Source: Formicarius rufipectus (Eukaryota; Chordata; Aves; Passeriformes; Formicariidae). From it: a DNA stretch of 64,000 nt. The stretch lies in NCBI GenBank assembly GCA_013399695.1, contig VXAU01001093.1, positions 298,287 through 362,286 of the forward strand. Reading direction: 5' to 3'. Made by a program: the position numbers and the translations under genes. Numbering within the stretch: the first letter of the stretch is position 1; the number at the start of each line of letters is the position of its first letter. This document shows, in pieces, positions 36,698-49,960 of the stretch. The notes under the pieces are model-generated. The model was not told where the DNA came from. It worked only from the letters and a program-made list of their open reading frames with translations, and did no database searches.

Positions 36698-39636
36698 AGA
36701 GTGGCTCCTGGGGATGCTGAAGTTCCTTTCTCACTTCTCTCACTTTTTTTTTCCGTGAAAGCGTGTTGGAAGGAATGTGAATATGGTGTACAACCCCCAG
36801 GACTGCAGGAGCAGGCTTGTGGCTGAATCAGAGATGGCCCATCATACCTCAGGTGGTTGCGGGGGAGCCTGAGTGCTCTGACAAGCCAATCTGCCTTGTA
36901 CACTGTGTGGGTTAAGCACACAGCTGCATATGTATAAGGCTGAATCTTATTTCTCACCAGAAATGACAGGATGACTCCTGTATACGTGTGCAGTATAAAT
37001 ACTTGGGGAAAATGCTTTGGGATGAAAGGCTGCACATAATGATCAGATATTATTAAAATGTCAGGTAGCTCTGGGCATTGAAGAACTGTTTCCCTGTGGA
37101 GCTCATATGAAATTTAAAGTCAGAAAACTTCTGTGATTTGATGAGTGGGTGGCTGAATGGATTTTATCATTGTGTCTCAGAGTTCTCTTTCTCCTCCCTC
37201 AGATGATGGGAATTCACTGCAATCAAAAGCCAAGTTACTCTGACACTCTTAATTAGTGACAAGGGAAATGGTGTGATTTCTTTCTGCCCATTAACAAAGC
37301 GGTTATTGCTACTGCCCAGATCCACTTCAGGTAGCACATTCTGTGTCCGAATGTACCTGGGTCTGCTCCATCTTTGCTCCCTGTAGGGTTCTATTGTGGC
37401 TAAAACCTCAGACTGTGATTTAGCCAGCAGAGACATCTGCACCATGTGTCCTAACATGCCAAACCAGGGCTGGGGTGGCAAGGTGGGGAACTCAAGGAGA
37501 CTTGATCTACTGGTGGGCAAGAACTTTTGAAGGCTGAGCAGGCTCTCTGATAATATCATAAACAGCTCATTAAGCTCCTGTTACTTTTCAGGCCTCATGG
37601 TATTGAATTCAGGAGGTGGTCATTCTTCATGCCTGCAGCAGTAAGTAGGAAAGCAGCTGACCTGTGAACGGTCATAACTGCTTGAATCTATCATACTCCA
37701 TGTGCCTTAAATTGAAGGAAATGAGAATAAAGAAATGATGGAAGGGATACAAATAAATGCCTGGAATGCTAAAGGTCAGGAGTAGAAAGAGGCACAGCCA
37801 CTCCTCAGCCCCTGGGCCTAGCCCCATCAGGACAGAAGAACCTAAATACAGACAGTAAATGGGTCTCTCTAGTCCCTGAGGGCTTTATGTCCCAGTCAGG
37901 GCACAAGGTCTTTGCACCTTCTTCTAATGACATAACACACCCATGATTAGAAACCAAACCCCACATCTCTCTCTCCTCAAGGAGCTATCCTCATCCCTGC
38001 ACTGTCATTCCTGCATGTTGTCTTTAGACAATGCACTTGCAAAGGGGAGCAGTTACAAAAAAAGAGGCTGGAGGGTGCACATAGACCATGCTCTTCTCTA
38101 GAAATGCAGTTTTTAATCTTCTCAGGGTAGAGAAACAACCCCCGACTTCTTGCATCCCCTGCAGAAGATGTCACTCCTGAGCTCATTGGTACAGAAAGGC
38201 TGCCAGCACCCTCCCTCTCAACCCAGGTGCCACCACCTCATTTTCTGCAGTGCCTACTTGCTCCCATGTGCTCCAGAAATGCCTGATGCAAGGCCAGAGG
38301 ACTCCAGAGTAGGGAGCCAAGGAAGGTAGCCAGTGACTAAGGTCTGCTTGCCAAGGCAAAGGTTCACAGCTTAAAAACTGGGAAGCTCAGATAGGAAAGA
38401 AGCATACAATTCCTGACATGTGCAAGACCTGCACTGGGTCTTTCTGGCCTGTAACTTTAGACCCAGTAAGTTGTTACATTAGTCATGTTGAGCATATTTT
38501 TTTATTGCAAGCCTGTACTGCTCTGGGAAGAGCAAGTCTTTTGAAGAGGGGGATAACCAGGTGATGGCTGTTGCATGCACAAAGAAGTGAAGCAGAAGAA
38601 TCAGCAATCACTTGGAGTCTTCATCAATAAAGATGACCAACTTTTATCCTGTAGTACTGAACCACTGGGACTCACCTGGCTTGATGTGATGCTGCCACAC
38701 TGTACGGAGGTGCCCCATCCAGTGTGTGTATAACACATACACTGACACAGGATGTTCACAACAGGCACCCTTGGGTGCATCCATTAAAGTTTTGCATACT
38801 GAAGTACAAAAACTGAACTCTGATGAGTTTGATGGCATTATAGACTCTTCAAAAAATTGAAGGAGGTTAGCTTTTTTAATCTTTGCCTGGATTGTTGCAA
38901 AAGTGAGCCTCACGAACTGGCTTGTCTCTTATGAAGATTATCAGTGATTAACCATACTCTGTAAAAAGAGATTACTAGGGTGTAGTTAGGAATAACATCA
39001 CTTTCACAGTAGTATAAAGAGAGCAATTCAGTGAAAAGCTTTAAATGCTTGGATTTCAACCCCTCCTCAGTCAGGGATCATCTGGTAACTGCTTCAAAAG
39101 AGAAAAAGGAAGGACCAACATTAAATGTAAGATGCTTGATTGAACTCAAGAAATGCTCTGATAACAGATTCAAGCATTCAAATGGAAAAATGCATCCCTG
39201 CTTAATGTTATTGATTTCATATCTGGAGAAAACCCCACAGAATATTGTGTTCAAGCTGCTGGAAATGAAGGTAGGCAGACAAATGAGGTCAACATCAGTG
39301 CTTTGATCAAAAAATGAAACTCAAACAGAATAAAATGCTGGTTAAAAAACTTGTGGTGAAATCAGTTTCACTCTGCAAAATATATTCATTTTATTAAGTG
39401 TTGGTGATAACGAAGCAACCCTGAAAGTCTTTTGGCAAAATCCTGGTTTTTTAACCAGATGGGGATTTCATTATTGTCTTACAAGAGCGTCAGGACTTTA
39501 ATATTCAATTGCAATCTGGGCATTCAAATTGCTTCTGTGACCGTGACCCATCTCTTGCTTTGGTTTGAACTTGGAGGATTGATACTCTTGTTTATCATTT
39601 TAAAGCACTTTTACAAAGGGTAGGAGTTATTCACAG

Positions 39637-39663
39637 CAGCTATCTAAGGAAGGCAGATAGCTG
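39637..39663. repeat. Perfect 9-bp inverted repeat
   Basis: CAGCTATCT and AGATAGCTG flank a 9-base spacer. It is intronic within ENOX1 with no other context; chance is plausible. Confidence 0.8.
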
Positions 39664-40692
39664 TCAAGGGAGAGCAACAAACTCCTAGAAGATCACTGAG
39701 TACTTCTAAAAGGAGACTTGTATAAAAAAAATCTCCCTTTCTCCATTAACAATACAGCGATACCACAGATATTAACCTTTCCACTCCCAAAACAGGGATA
39801 TATTCACTGAGGCTATATAACTGTATTTGTCTGTAGCGCCCTAGCTATACTGAATTCAACAGAGAGCAAAAGGAGATCTTCCATCAAAACACAGAATTAA
39901 CCTGTGTAGCAGAGGCTACACAGAAAGCCACTGAACTTGCAGAAACAGTGGAAGAATAAATTGGTTTTTTTAGACTTAGTCACAAAACATGGGATTAGCA
40001 TTTTCAGTTTGCAAAATGATCTCTCTACTGGAGCACACCTCCCAGGCAAGATTATTTTTTTCATGTTGGGACTATTCAGGTGCCAAGAGTCTGGGAACTA
40101 GAATAATCCTAGAAGAGGATTATATCTGAAATTATGATTGTCCATCAGTCATTATTTTCTCTTCAGTTAAGACAGAGATGTGAATGAAATATTATATGCC
40201 AAAACCACTACAAGCAATGAAGAGGAAATTAAAAGAGTGGCAGATTAGAAGCAAGAAACAGTATCTTTCTGACCACAGGGTTGAAAAAAATAAGCACTCA
40301 GTGATAGCACCTCTGGCACTCCTGGGTGTTGAAGTCTCGGTTAACAGCAGGCCAGTACCTTGGGCTCTGTGTACTGCTTGAGCCCAACATTTGGCCTTTC
40401 CTGACACAGAATATAGCTGGGAAATGTCAACAGCCATAAGAAATATTACTGCATGTACCTGGCAAGTCACTCATGAAACACCCTTCTGACTCTGTACAGA
40501 GCCTTGTAAGATGGTTTTGCTTTCTGGAAATAACAGATGTACTGGCAATACACCAAAATTTTGGTGTCTCCCACCCCCGCAGATTTGTGTGTGAACTGCC
40601 ATGCAGGGAATGTAACACTGTACTTGCTCCAGCCTCATAGTAAATCTAATTAATTCTCCTGAAAAAAAAACCAAGAGAAAAAGATGAAGGTC

Positions 40693-40719
40693 AATTTATA
40701 GGTTGGGAACCTATAAATT
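40693..40719. repeat. Perfect 12-bp hairpin with GGG loop
   Basis: AATTTATAGGTT and AACCTATAAATT are exact reverse complements separated by only GGG. A 27-base snap-back of this kind in AT-rich intron DNA can arise by template switching. Confidence 0.9.
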
Positions 40720-42514
40720 ACTTCAGGAGTGATGTTTTTCCAAAGTTGTACAGATTCTTGTTTCCCTTTCAGGATGGTCTCACATAATGGTTATGTAAAA
40801 GACACAGCAGGATAGGTCTGAGTATATACTTTCATCCATATCTGTTCTTTCTAAGAAAAATATTTCCATGTTTTATTTGAAGTAACAACATTTTCTAATG
40901 TAAAAAATTATGCAGGCTAGTACCATCAGGAGAAATCCTGAAGAGCGCAGAAAGTAATCTTTTTAGGATTACAATATGGGTTTTCTTGATATATATGCAC
41001 TGTGCCTGAAGTTCCTCCTGTCCTTTCTGGGAGTCCGATTTTCTGCAGAGTAAATGATCTAAATATGCCATAGTGTGAAGATTAGATTGTGTGTTCAGTA
41101 TACACACATAAATTGCCATTTTTCCTTACCAGCACCTCCCACTATTGCTCAGCATGTAGAGGTATTTCATTTGCTGAATTCAACCCATCAACTGTAACAA
41201 ATATGTCCTAATCCCATTATATGCATCACAGTTCACTAACAACCACATAGGAGCCACCAAGCCTTCTTCTCTTTGATCATCCCTGATTTGCACTGTGGCC
41301 AGGGGCAAGAACCATGGTGTCTGCTGAAAATATAGGTGGAGAGACAACCTGCAAGGCACAACACCTAAGTGCTACATATTTGAAATAAATGACAATTGTT
41401 TAAAAGGTATCTCAGCTTCCATTTTACAAAGTTCATTATTACAGAAAATGCTTTAACATCAGTTCTTTCCCTCTCTTTCTCTATTTCCATTTTTACTGTC
41501 ATGCTTTCTCTGACTTCATGGTGCCATTATAGTTGAACACAGGGCTGTGACTGTGACTCAATAATCCAACTGTCTGGTCTCCTTCTTTGCCATCAATTTA
41601 CATATTGATTGTTTTCTTAAGAGTCATATATCGCTATGAGATTAGTATGGGAAGAGCTCATGGAAAAGAGGGACAGAAAACAGAGGTTCTATCATATGGA
41701 ATATTCAGTCATTTGAAGAACTACAGTTACGAACAGGATCAAAATATCACATTTTGAAAATTTTACCATTAACCAAAGATTCTGAAATATTTTTATTAGA
41801 TATCTGGGAATGGTATACTGAAGCACTCCCCTTACACAATTAAAATGTTTCATTTTAATGTTATTTCCACCTTTATATTACAGAAAAGTAAAACTTTCAA
41901 GCTCTTCTGTTTATCCAGTTACATATGAGCCAGAATGATATAAGGCGAAACATTCAGGTAATTTTCCTTTTAAACATTTTATTACTGCAGAACATTGTTA
42001 CATCCACATTTTTGGTGAGGAAGAAAGTTGCTTTAGAGACTTTCTAAGCCTTACATTTATATATTCCTTCAGGAAACCTGCAACCAGCTATTGTAAAATG
42101 ACCAGCTTTTAGGTAGCATATATGAATATTTCAAGATCATCATTGGCTTACTGTATATTTTGGTTTAAAAACAGAATCTTTCAAAGGAGCAATGGGATGC
42201 TGTGCAGACAGACTGCAGTTGCAGATTTGTTAGAGCTATCAGACAATATTGAATGTCTCCTGTCCAAATGCTGAGAGCTATGAGGCTCTATCGACTTCAC
42301 TGCAGAAACGGACTACAATGAATGAGATTCAGGAAAGGATTAAAAAAAGGACAACATTTCTTTACCACAAAGCAGTTCACAAAATTTGAGCCTTCCATTC
42401 AGGTTTAAAATAAAACTATTTTCCTAGCTGAGCCATTAGACAACACATGGACTAAAATGGATATTAAAATACAGTGTTCAAACTGTTGCTAGTTTTCTTG
42501 TCTAGGAGGAAAAT

Positions 42515-42551
42515 ATCATATATAATCATTTTTTATTTTCATATATATGAT
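42515..42551. repeat. 10-bp inverted repeat, AT-rich
   Basis: ATCATATATA (42515-42524) and TATATATGAT (42542-42551) are exact reverse complements around a T-rich spacer. In low-complexity AT DNA this has little weight. Confidence 0.8.
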
Positions 42552-42671
42552 AAACCACAAGACTGCATGGTTTGGATGACAAATATAGCAGCAAAGTTAC
42601 CCTTTTTTTCTCTCTCCCCTTATAGAAATTGCTATTTTGACTGCAATCATTAAAGGAATAACAGAAGCCCT

Positions 42672-42736
42672 TTTTGTTTTGTTTTGTTTTTTGTTTTTCC
42701 TTTTCTTTTTTTTCCCTAGCAGTTTTTTTTTTTTTT
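42672..42736. repeat. T-rich low-complexity tract
   Basis: TTTTG and TTTTC units run into a T14 stretch. Intronic, with no coding or retrocopy context. Confidence 0.7.
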
Positions 42737-45700
42737 AAATAACCTGCTGAATCCTTTCATATTGTTGGACAAAATAATGATTCAATGAATTATGAATCGA
42801 TTTAGTCCTTCTGTGCAAATTAACTGTTTCCAATTAAACACCTATATGAATCATCTCACTCAGAGCTGAAATATTGCCAGACTTGCCCAGCTGCAAGGTG
42901 GCAGCCAGAGAGACAAACGGTATAACTTTGTAGCTTGAGTAAGCCTGGACAGGACACTACAGAAAAGCATTTCTTTTGCAGTCGTTTCCATGGTATCTTT
43001 AACACCCACATACAGCAACTAGGACATTGGTTGTTAAAGTCTCATCCAAATAAATCCTACAAAGTAAATTGCATGGAACCCAATTTATCTACCTCAAAAT
43101 GAAGTTTGCTGGGATTTGAACCTGTGGCTTCAAGAAAAAAACACGCACTTCAAACCTGATGTGCAAATCATTCAGCCATTCTATGAGCTTTAAGACATAA
43201 ATAGTAAATTTCAGACCATGCACATGCATATACCTAAATCTATACACAGACAGCTGTACCTACATTTGCTTGAGATTCATCATGCCCATTGATTTCTGCT
43301 AACTCCTTGGCACTTTTTAACTGCAAAGAGTGAACACAAAACCAAAACAGAACAAAAAAAGCACATTACTTGAGTATTTTACACAGTTATCTTTGATTTA
43401 TTTAAAAGAGCATTTTATAAAGCCTCCAATGAGAAAAAGAGATGAAGCATGTAATTCTAATGAGTTTTTGCTCAAACCATTTTGAAAGCAACATACGCAA
43501 GGTTTGATAGGTTGGCAAAAATAAAAGAGATAAATAATAATACTGGGTCATTTTTTAATAATAAGACTAGAAAGTAGTTTCAAGACATAAAAAGTGTACA
43601 GAATTTGCTCTCAAGAATAATAAACAATTTCATTTTCCATTGTTGTTGCTATTAATTTAAACTTCACAATGTTAGCAAGTTGCTACTAGGAAAATAGTGT
43701 TTTGCTAATGATTACTTTTGAATTACGTATTTTGAGCTGTTTAAGCCAAAGTGCTACTATACATTGTCTTCCTGAGGAAGCATCTAAATAACTGACATGG
43801 CTGCTGGGTACGATGGAACAGGAGGTGAGGAGAAGAATAGATCTTTTACTTAACCAATGGCACTGAGGAGACACTGGAGGAGACACTGCAAATACTTGAC
43901 CTGAACCAAAATGATTTTTTTTTCCCTCCTGAATTACCTTTTTGGGAAAATCCAGAATTACACTGAAGATTGTAAAGATTGCACTCAAGATATTTAAGGA
44001 AAGTCCTAGCTCACATCTTGAGTGAAATATGCTGTCATACATCCTGTGATTGAGCACACAGAGCAAGGAGGAGACACAGCAGCTCTTCTGAGTCTATAAG
44101 CCATGGAGGTTTGTACACTTAAATGAAGCTCACAGAAGCATTTGCTATTTGGGTAAAGCTCTGACGAGTCATGCTTTTATTCTAACTTAATTCAGAACAG
44201 ATATCTGGGGGCTTGGGGGGACAGATAGGGAACAATAAACAGAACTTTTCTCTGAATTCCTTGTTTTTTGCCAAAGAAGCTGAGCTTGATGTAACTGTTG
44301 ATGCTACAGCTGTGGGTCTGAATGACAACAGATCTAAAATCCTACTGAAATGGAACTCTGTTATTTATTGATTAGGTGTCTGACTCAGAAGTGTTGGTGA
44401 ATTACCCATTCTAGGGCAGCTAGGTTAGCTCCATCGTATTTTTGCCATGTGGCAACAACAGCTGAACTAGGTGTGATTCAGTTCCTTTTCACAGTTTCCA
44501 GTTTGACTATTAAAGGTAAGCAGGCCATGGTCTGTTCATACCTTATTATGCAGGGCTGTAAACTGCACCAGTTCAGAAGCTACTACTCAAGCTACTAAAC
44601 CAGTCTTTATAGAGAGGAAAGGGGGAAAAAATGCCTAACAAAGTAGTACAAAGGATAGCTGGGGACTGCAAATTCATCAGGTCTCCTGGTTCAATTCACT
44701 GAAGCTCATCTTTCAATACCCTTGAAAAGTCTGTGTAATTTATCCTGACAGCAGGGTGGTGCATTTCCAATAAAGGCTACATGTTTTCCCTACACTGAAA
44801 AAATAACCATCCTGTGAAACCTCCTTACTGTGAGGATGGCTGGTAGGAATGAGCTGAGATAGCTGCTTCCAGCCAAGTACTAAAATTAGGTATTACTGCA
44901 TCACAGTGCAACCAAAAGAGCTGCTTCCTGATTCTGCCAATTCTTCATTATAGAAATTCACCTCCCATGAGCAGTCCTGTTGGGTTCAGCTGAATTACTC
45001 ACCTGAATATGAGGGCAGGAGAGCATGCTCAGTTATGTAAAACTGTTCTGCATGCCAGTGCCACATCCTGAGCGCTCAAGGAATGCTGTTCATTACTTGC
45101 TTTTGCCTTTCCTTTTCCAAGTTGATCAAGTGCCATCACTCCTTGGTGACTGCTGACGCCTTGGCAATGCTTCAAATACATTCTTCTGGTGACATACCAC
45201 TCTCCCATCAGCCACAGGTGTGTTTGACAGGAGAGTGGGCTCAGCCTCTAGCCTACATTGGTCTGGCAGGTTTTCACCCCATCATGGTTTCTCACCATCA
45301 TCGCCCTGGAATTGCTTCACCAGTTAATACAATGCAGAGAGGATGCTTGAGCCTTTCCATCTCTTTTATTGCACGCCACATTCTGAAAAGGATGCCAGAG
45401 CTCAGGCAAGAAGGTGCTAGCATATGTGTCTGCACTAGAACTGCTGCAGTAAGAGGTGGAGGTGAACCAGTGAAGATAATGGTGGAACACTTAAGGATAA
45501 AAAGTGTGCAGCTGCATTCCCACAGGCTAAAGGGGTGTAGTCTGTTCTTTTTTTCCAATATTGGCTTTTTTTTTTTGAAATTAATATTTAAATTATATTA
45601 TTCTCTTTCATGCTAAATAGAGAAATGTTGCAATAGGAAGATCAGAAAAGCATACAATATTGGAAAAACAAGACTTGTCTTACCCCCTAGGCTGACTCCA

Positions 45701-47984
45701 TTGCAGGTTGGTGGCAAGTGTTATGTTACCAGAAGAGAGTATGCTGAGGCAAAACACTGAGCTAGTGTCAGTAACAAACAAGAGCCTACCCAGCAGGAGA
45801 AGCGATGAGGAGTCTGACAAATCTAATGCTACAGTGGGGTAGGTCTGACTCAAACACGGACAAACTCGAGTGTACATGAATCCCTCAGACAACTAGAGCT
45901 TATGTGCTGGATCTGATCCAGAAGTCTTACATTACTACTACACTAATGCAATATGGTGCACCAGCAATTGAAACCTCTCCCAGCAGGACATCCCAGTGGG
46001 GGTGGCTTGGTTGGTGCATGGAGCAACCATGCTCTGACAGAGCTGCACCTCTCCATGCAAACATGCCCCCAGAGAGGCAAGGTGAGATCCCTCTGCCAGT
46101 TTGAGATGACAAGGCAGCTTTTAGCAAACCTATCACAAAATGAGCCATATGGTCAAGGTCAGAGTTCTGTGCCATTTATTTTTGAAAGAAATGTTCTCTT
46201 TACTTGGCTCACCTCAAAGATTTCCAATACCCATTGTGGATAAAACACACAGACAAGCTGTGGTGCTTGCAAAGGAAAGGTGTGAGCTTTGGCAACTGAG
46301 GGGTCATTACCACTAGGGCCTCTGCTGTTCTGGAAAGTTTTCAAATTTGTTCAGGATTCTTGGAGAAGCACATTGGATACCTAGCATTCTTCAGGAATTC
46401 TGACTACTTACAGTCTTGGCCTTAGGCATGTTTCAGAGACAATTCTCAGGAGAAATATAGATCCATCCTGCCTTTCTTCCAGCTACTGTTTCTCCTGTCT
46501 GTCTAGCATGAGTGCACATTTGATTTGCAATTAGTAGGAGTCTGCAGAGATTCAGAGGTCTGCCCTGGTGGTCCCTACTGAGCCTCACATTGCAAGATCT
46601 TCCTATATGTTTTCACAGCATTTAATTGCTACAAAGACATAAAATAACTTCATGTAATTTTTTTTAAAGTACTTTAGAATGTTATACCTTGAATGCCATG
46701 TGAAAATGGAAATGAGATGCAATTAAGAGACCTGGTGGATTCTGTGTTTATAAAGATTCTGATATTACCAAATCAATTCTTCCTCATGGCATTTTCTGTA
46801 TTACAGTCTTGCATCAACTCTCATTTAGGTTATCTCTTTAACCGTAAGTGCTAAAAACATGTATCTGAACAGAAAAGCTTCCAGAATCTAAATTATTAGC
46901 TTGTAGAATATTTTTTGTCACTAGATATGTTCAAAGACAAATGTTAAATGTGAAAAAACATCACAATTTTTATAACAAGCACTAAAAAACCTGAAAAAGC
47001 TTAATGTACTTTTCCCAATATGTACATTAAATGTATACATCTGCCTGATATATGCAGACACATATGCTGAAAAATCTTGAACAAAAGAATCATCAGCATT
47101 TTGAATCTCTGCCATCTAAGCACTTTAGATTCCATGGACTTCAAACTGCAAATACTTAACTAAGTCATCAAAGATTTTAGCTCAAAGTTTATATAGAAAG
47201 GATTAAAATAAGGTCTCAAAGCAGAGACTGTGCCTGTGCTGTACTGGTGGGGATTTGTGATTTCAGTGTGTCCAAGTCACACAGCCTACAGAGCCAACAT
47301 GCACTTGTGCACACTGTGCTTGCACACAATGCATTATTTCTTCTCTAGATTCACAGATTTAGGAACAGACTTTCTTTTTGCTATATAAGTATCCATTTTA
47401 CCATGCTTATAAAGCAGTACTATCAAATATACTTCTCAGTGTCACAGAACACCTTAGCATTAAAGAAGATGTGATAATCAGATTTATAGAGATTTGCTTC
47501 TCACTGCTCAAATAAGTGCATTGATAACTACTTTTTTTAATGCCATTATGAGAATGCCATTATAAGTTTTTTATATACTCATATAAAAGCGAATTGCACA
47601 GGAGATGCCAAAATCTTTTTTTCAATACTAATCTTAAAAAAAAGAGCTGTATTGTTTGAGGTGTATTTAACTCACCCAACATTTTTTTAAAAAATTCAGA
47701 GTGAAAAGACATATCACTGATATCTATGTAGAATACATAAGAGGAAATCCTACTCAAGACATGAATTTCAATATTGGATAGTACAAAATAGGGGTTCCTT
47801 TTCCCTCTGTTGTCTCAAACTCTCTGTTAGCCTAATCAAAACAGACGTACAGGCCATATAATGTTATGTTTTGTTCACAGCATATTCTGTGGTCAGAATC
47901 CTAGAGATTTTAGAGGTGAAGCCTTGCTATTTCCACTCCCTTAGCACACCCAAGAGAGCATTTTTCTCCCACCAAACCACTCAC

Positions 47985-48092
47985 CTGCTCCTGCAGGACT
48001 TTAAGCATTGCTTGTGTATGTGTTTGTTCTTCCTTCGCTTGCTCCAGTTCAGATTTTTTGTTATTTAATTCTTCCTGTATGCTCAACAGTTG
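47985..48092 (-). CDS. ENOX1: ENOX1 internal coding exon, coiled-coil segment
   Basis: This 108-base exon encodes 36 codons starting QLLSIQEELNNKKSELEQAK and ending EEQTHTQAMLKVLQEQ. Acceptor TTTGTTTGTGCAG and donor GTGAGTGG flank it on the minus strand. The heptad-like, E/K/Q/L-rich sequence is the C-terminal coiled coil of ENOX1, which follows the N-terminal RRM-like domain in the full protein. It differs from remembered human ENOX1 at few positions (S for T after QLL, T for S in EEQTHTQ, M for L). It ends on a codon boundary. The next upstream coding exon, expected to end near ...MQGMQ, was not seen up to 64000 and probably lies outside the window. Confidence 0.96.
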
Positions 48093-48579
48093 CTGCACAA
48101 ACAAAAGAAGTTCCTGGTTAGCATAGTCTGGATCCAAGGCAATTTTAAATCCTCAGTTTGACAAATCTTCATTTCAAATTATGTTTTGCAGTCTGCTCCT
48201 ACATGTATTATTGTTGCATAACCTGCTGTGTCTAAATGGACCAGAGGTAATTTTTTTTTTCATCTGCATCTTCTTCTGCTGCAGTGCTCTACAAGTAGTG
48301 CATCTGTTAATGTGTGTAAAGCTGTTTGTTGCATTAAGGTAGAAACTCCTGGTACAGTACATCACCCACAGAGTGACTGTCACATTTATCTGAACCAAAA
48401 TCTTATTTGTAGAAGTATAAACCGTGGTTTCAATAATACTGGGGTAAACACTGTGGTACATCAATAATTTAAAAGCATAGCCCTTTAATATAATTAGTCA
48501 TTGGCCCAGAGCCATTTTCATTCAATGCAAAGCAATATTCTGGAAAGCTTTCAGACTGACTTGCCAAGAAGACAAAAGC

Positions 48580-48605
48580 TTTTTTTTTTTTTTTTTTTTT
48601 TTTTT
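48580..48605 (-). repeat. A26 tract preceded by AATAAA on the minus strand
   Basis: The plus strand has 26 consecutive T. On the minus strand this is a 26-base A run, with AATAAA (plus-strand TTTATT, 48627-48632) about 21 bases before it, the spacing of a real poly(A) site. This suggests the 3' end of a retrotransposed transcript lying at higher coordinates. No recognisable gene body and no exact target-site duplication were found. Confidence 0.5.
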
Positions 48606-49742
48606 CCTCCTCTTGTGCTGTGATATTTTATTAGATCAGGAAGACTGATGCCCTACAATCAATATATCAGCCAGAAGACTGCTGATCTACTGTCAAAACA
48701 AAAAGCTATGACCAAAATCTATTTTTATGAAGAGAATTCTGGGATGCAGGAGCATATTTAAAAGCCCACATCCCCTGGTCTTGGCTAGCTTTAGGTTCTA
48801 CATAGATTTATTGTGACTGTCAAGAACAGGTCAGTAGATTTAATTAATTCTGAAGCAGTTATATATTTTTGTATTGATGTGAAGAACGTTAGACACTGCT
48901 GGAAAGCAAGAGCAGACAAACATGAGGTAAAAAAAAGGAGTTCATGGTATTTTCCCTTAGTGATCATGAAAGGAAACTGTTTTGCTGGGGCAACACGCTG
49001 CTTGTAAGCATACTCCTTTTAAAGGACTAATTGAATGACTAATTGCTTTACTAACATGCATTACTGATCTAACCATGTATCTACATCTAAAGCTTAGCTT
49101 ATGGTTGTGCTTAGGGCTGGTAACTGACTCTAACTGATGTTGCAGGTGTTCAGCATCTTTGTAAGTTACAGATACCAAACCCAGAAAAAGCCCTTGTTCC
49201 ACTGCACTGGAAGTCCAGAGCATCAAAGGACATGATGTCAGGATTGTTTTCAGAACAGCCTGGAAACAGATGACACTTTAGGGACGTGTGGAATTATTGG
49301 TAGTGTATTTCTGTTGTAAGTGAACATCAGTATGATGGATTAATTCAGCCACTGAAGTAAAAATACATGTGGGTGTATGTCTGATTTTATCTCACACACT
49401 CTACAATCCAGCTGGGTTAGTTAGCTTTTTGATGGATCTTGCTGCCTGGACTGCTCCCTGGGAGCCTTCAAGAGACACTTTGGTATGTGTATTCACTTTA
49501 CCACAGCACAAGAACATTTCAGATCTCAATATTTTTCCATGAAGTAACTAGGTCTCACTGAGGTTCATGCCCAACCAACTTTTGAGTATGAAGCTCTGCT
49601 TTGGCATTTCTTGACCAGGGATGTGTTTGTCTTGCTTGTCGGGTACTACTTCCTATATTTACAAATGATACACTGAATCTATGTATGCTGTAATAGGTCT
49701 CACACTGACTTATGCAGGCCCTGAGAAGGTACCATTTACATA

Positions 49743-49960
49743 ATCACAGAATATGCCTAGTTGGAGGACACTCAAAAGGATCATCTAGTCCAGCTCCTGG
49801 CCCTGCTCAGGACCATCTTCAAGAGTCACATCACGTGCCTGAGAGTATAATCCAAATGCTACTTGAACTCTGTCAGGCTTGGTGCTGTCACCACTTCCTG
49901 AGGAGCCTGTTCCAGTGCCCAACCACCCTCTGGGTGAAGAACCTTTTTCTAATATCCAAC
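49743..49960 (-). mobile_element. CR1 LINE 3' end, minus strand, distal piece of a split copy
   Basis: The reverse complement starts GTTGGATATTAGAAAAAGG and passes through TTCTTCACCCAGAGGGTGG, CACTGGAACAGGCTCCTCAG and CTGGACTAGATGATCC to a degraded tail ending TATTCTGTGATT. It is the natural continuation of the CR1 piece at 50847-51525; the two are separated by an 886-base LTR. Confidence 0.93.

Larger units (their letters stand above)
27356..47984 (-). other. ENOX1: ENOX1 large intron (about 20.6 kb)
   Basis: It lies between donor GTGAGTGG at 47984 and acceptor TTTATAG at 27356 on the minus strand. It contains CR1 fragments at 33.08-33.17 and 36.0-36.7 kb, a GC-rich LTR-like fragment at 34.0-34.35 kb, perfect hairpins at 39.64, 40.69 and 42.52 kb, and T-rich low-complexity DNA near 42.67-42.74 kb. 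A phase-0 exon of about 57 bases expected from human ENOX1 was not found by eye. Elsewhere I see nothing I can name. Confidence 0.75.

Noticed and set aside
45083..45616. Longest open frame in the window, 177 codons, plus strand, in the ENOX1 intron
   Set aside because: It has no recognisable motif, ends in a low-complexity F/L-rich stretch from a poly(T) tract, and lacks splice or promoter context. An open frame of this length is expected occasionally in 64 kb of six frames.
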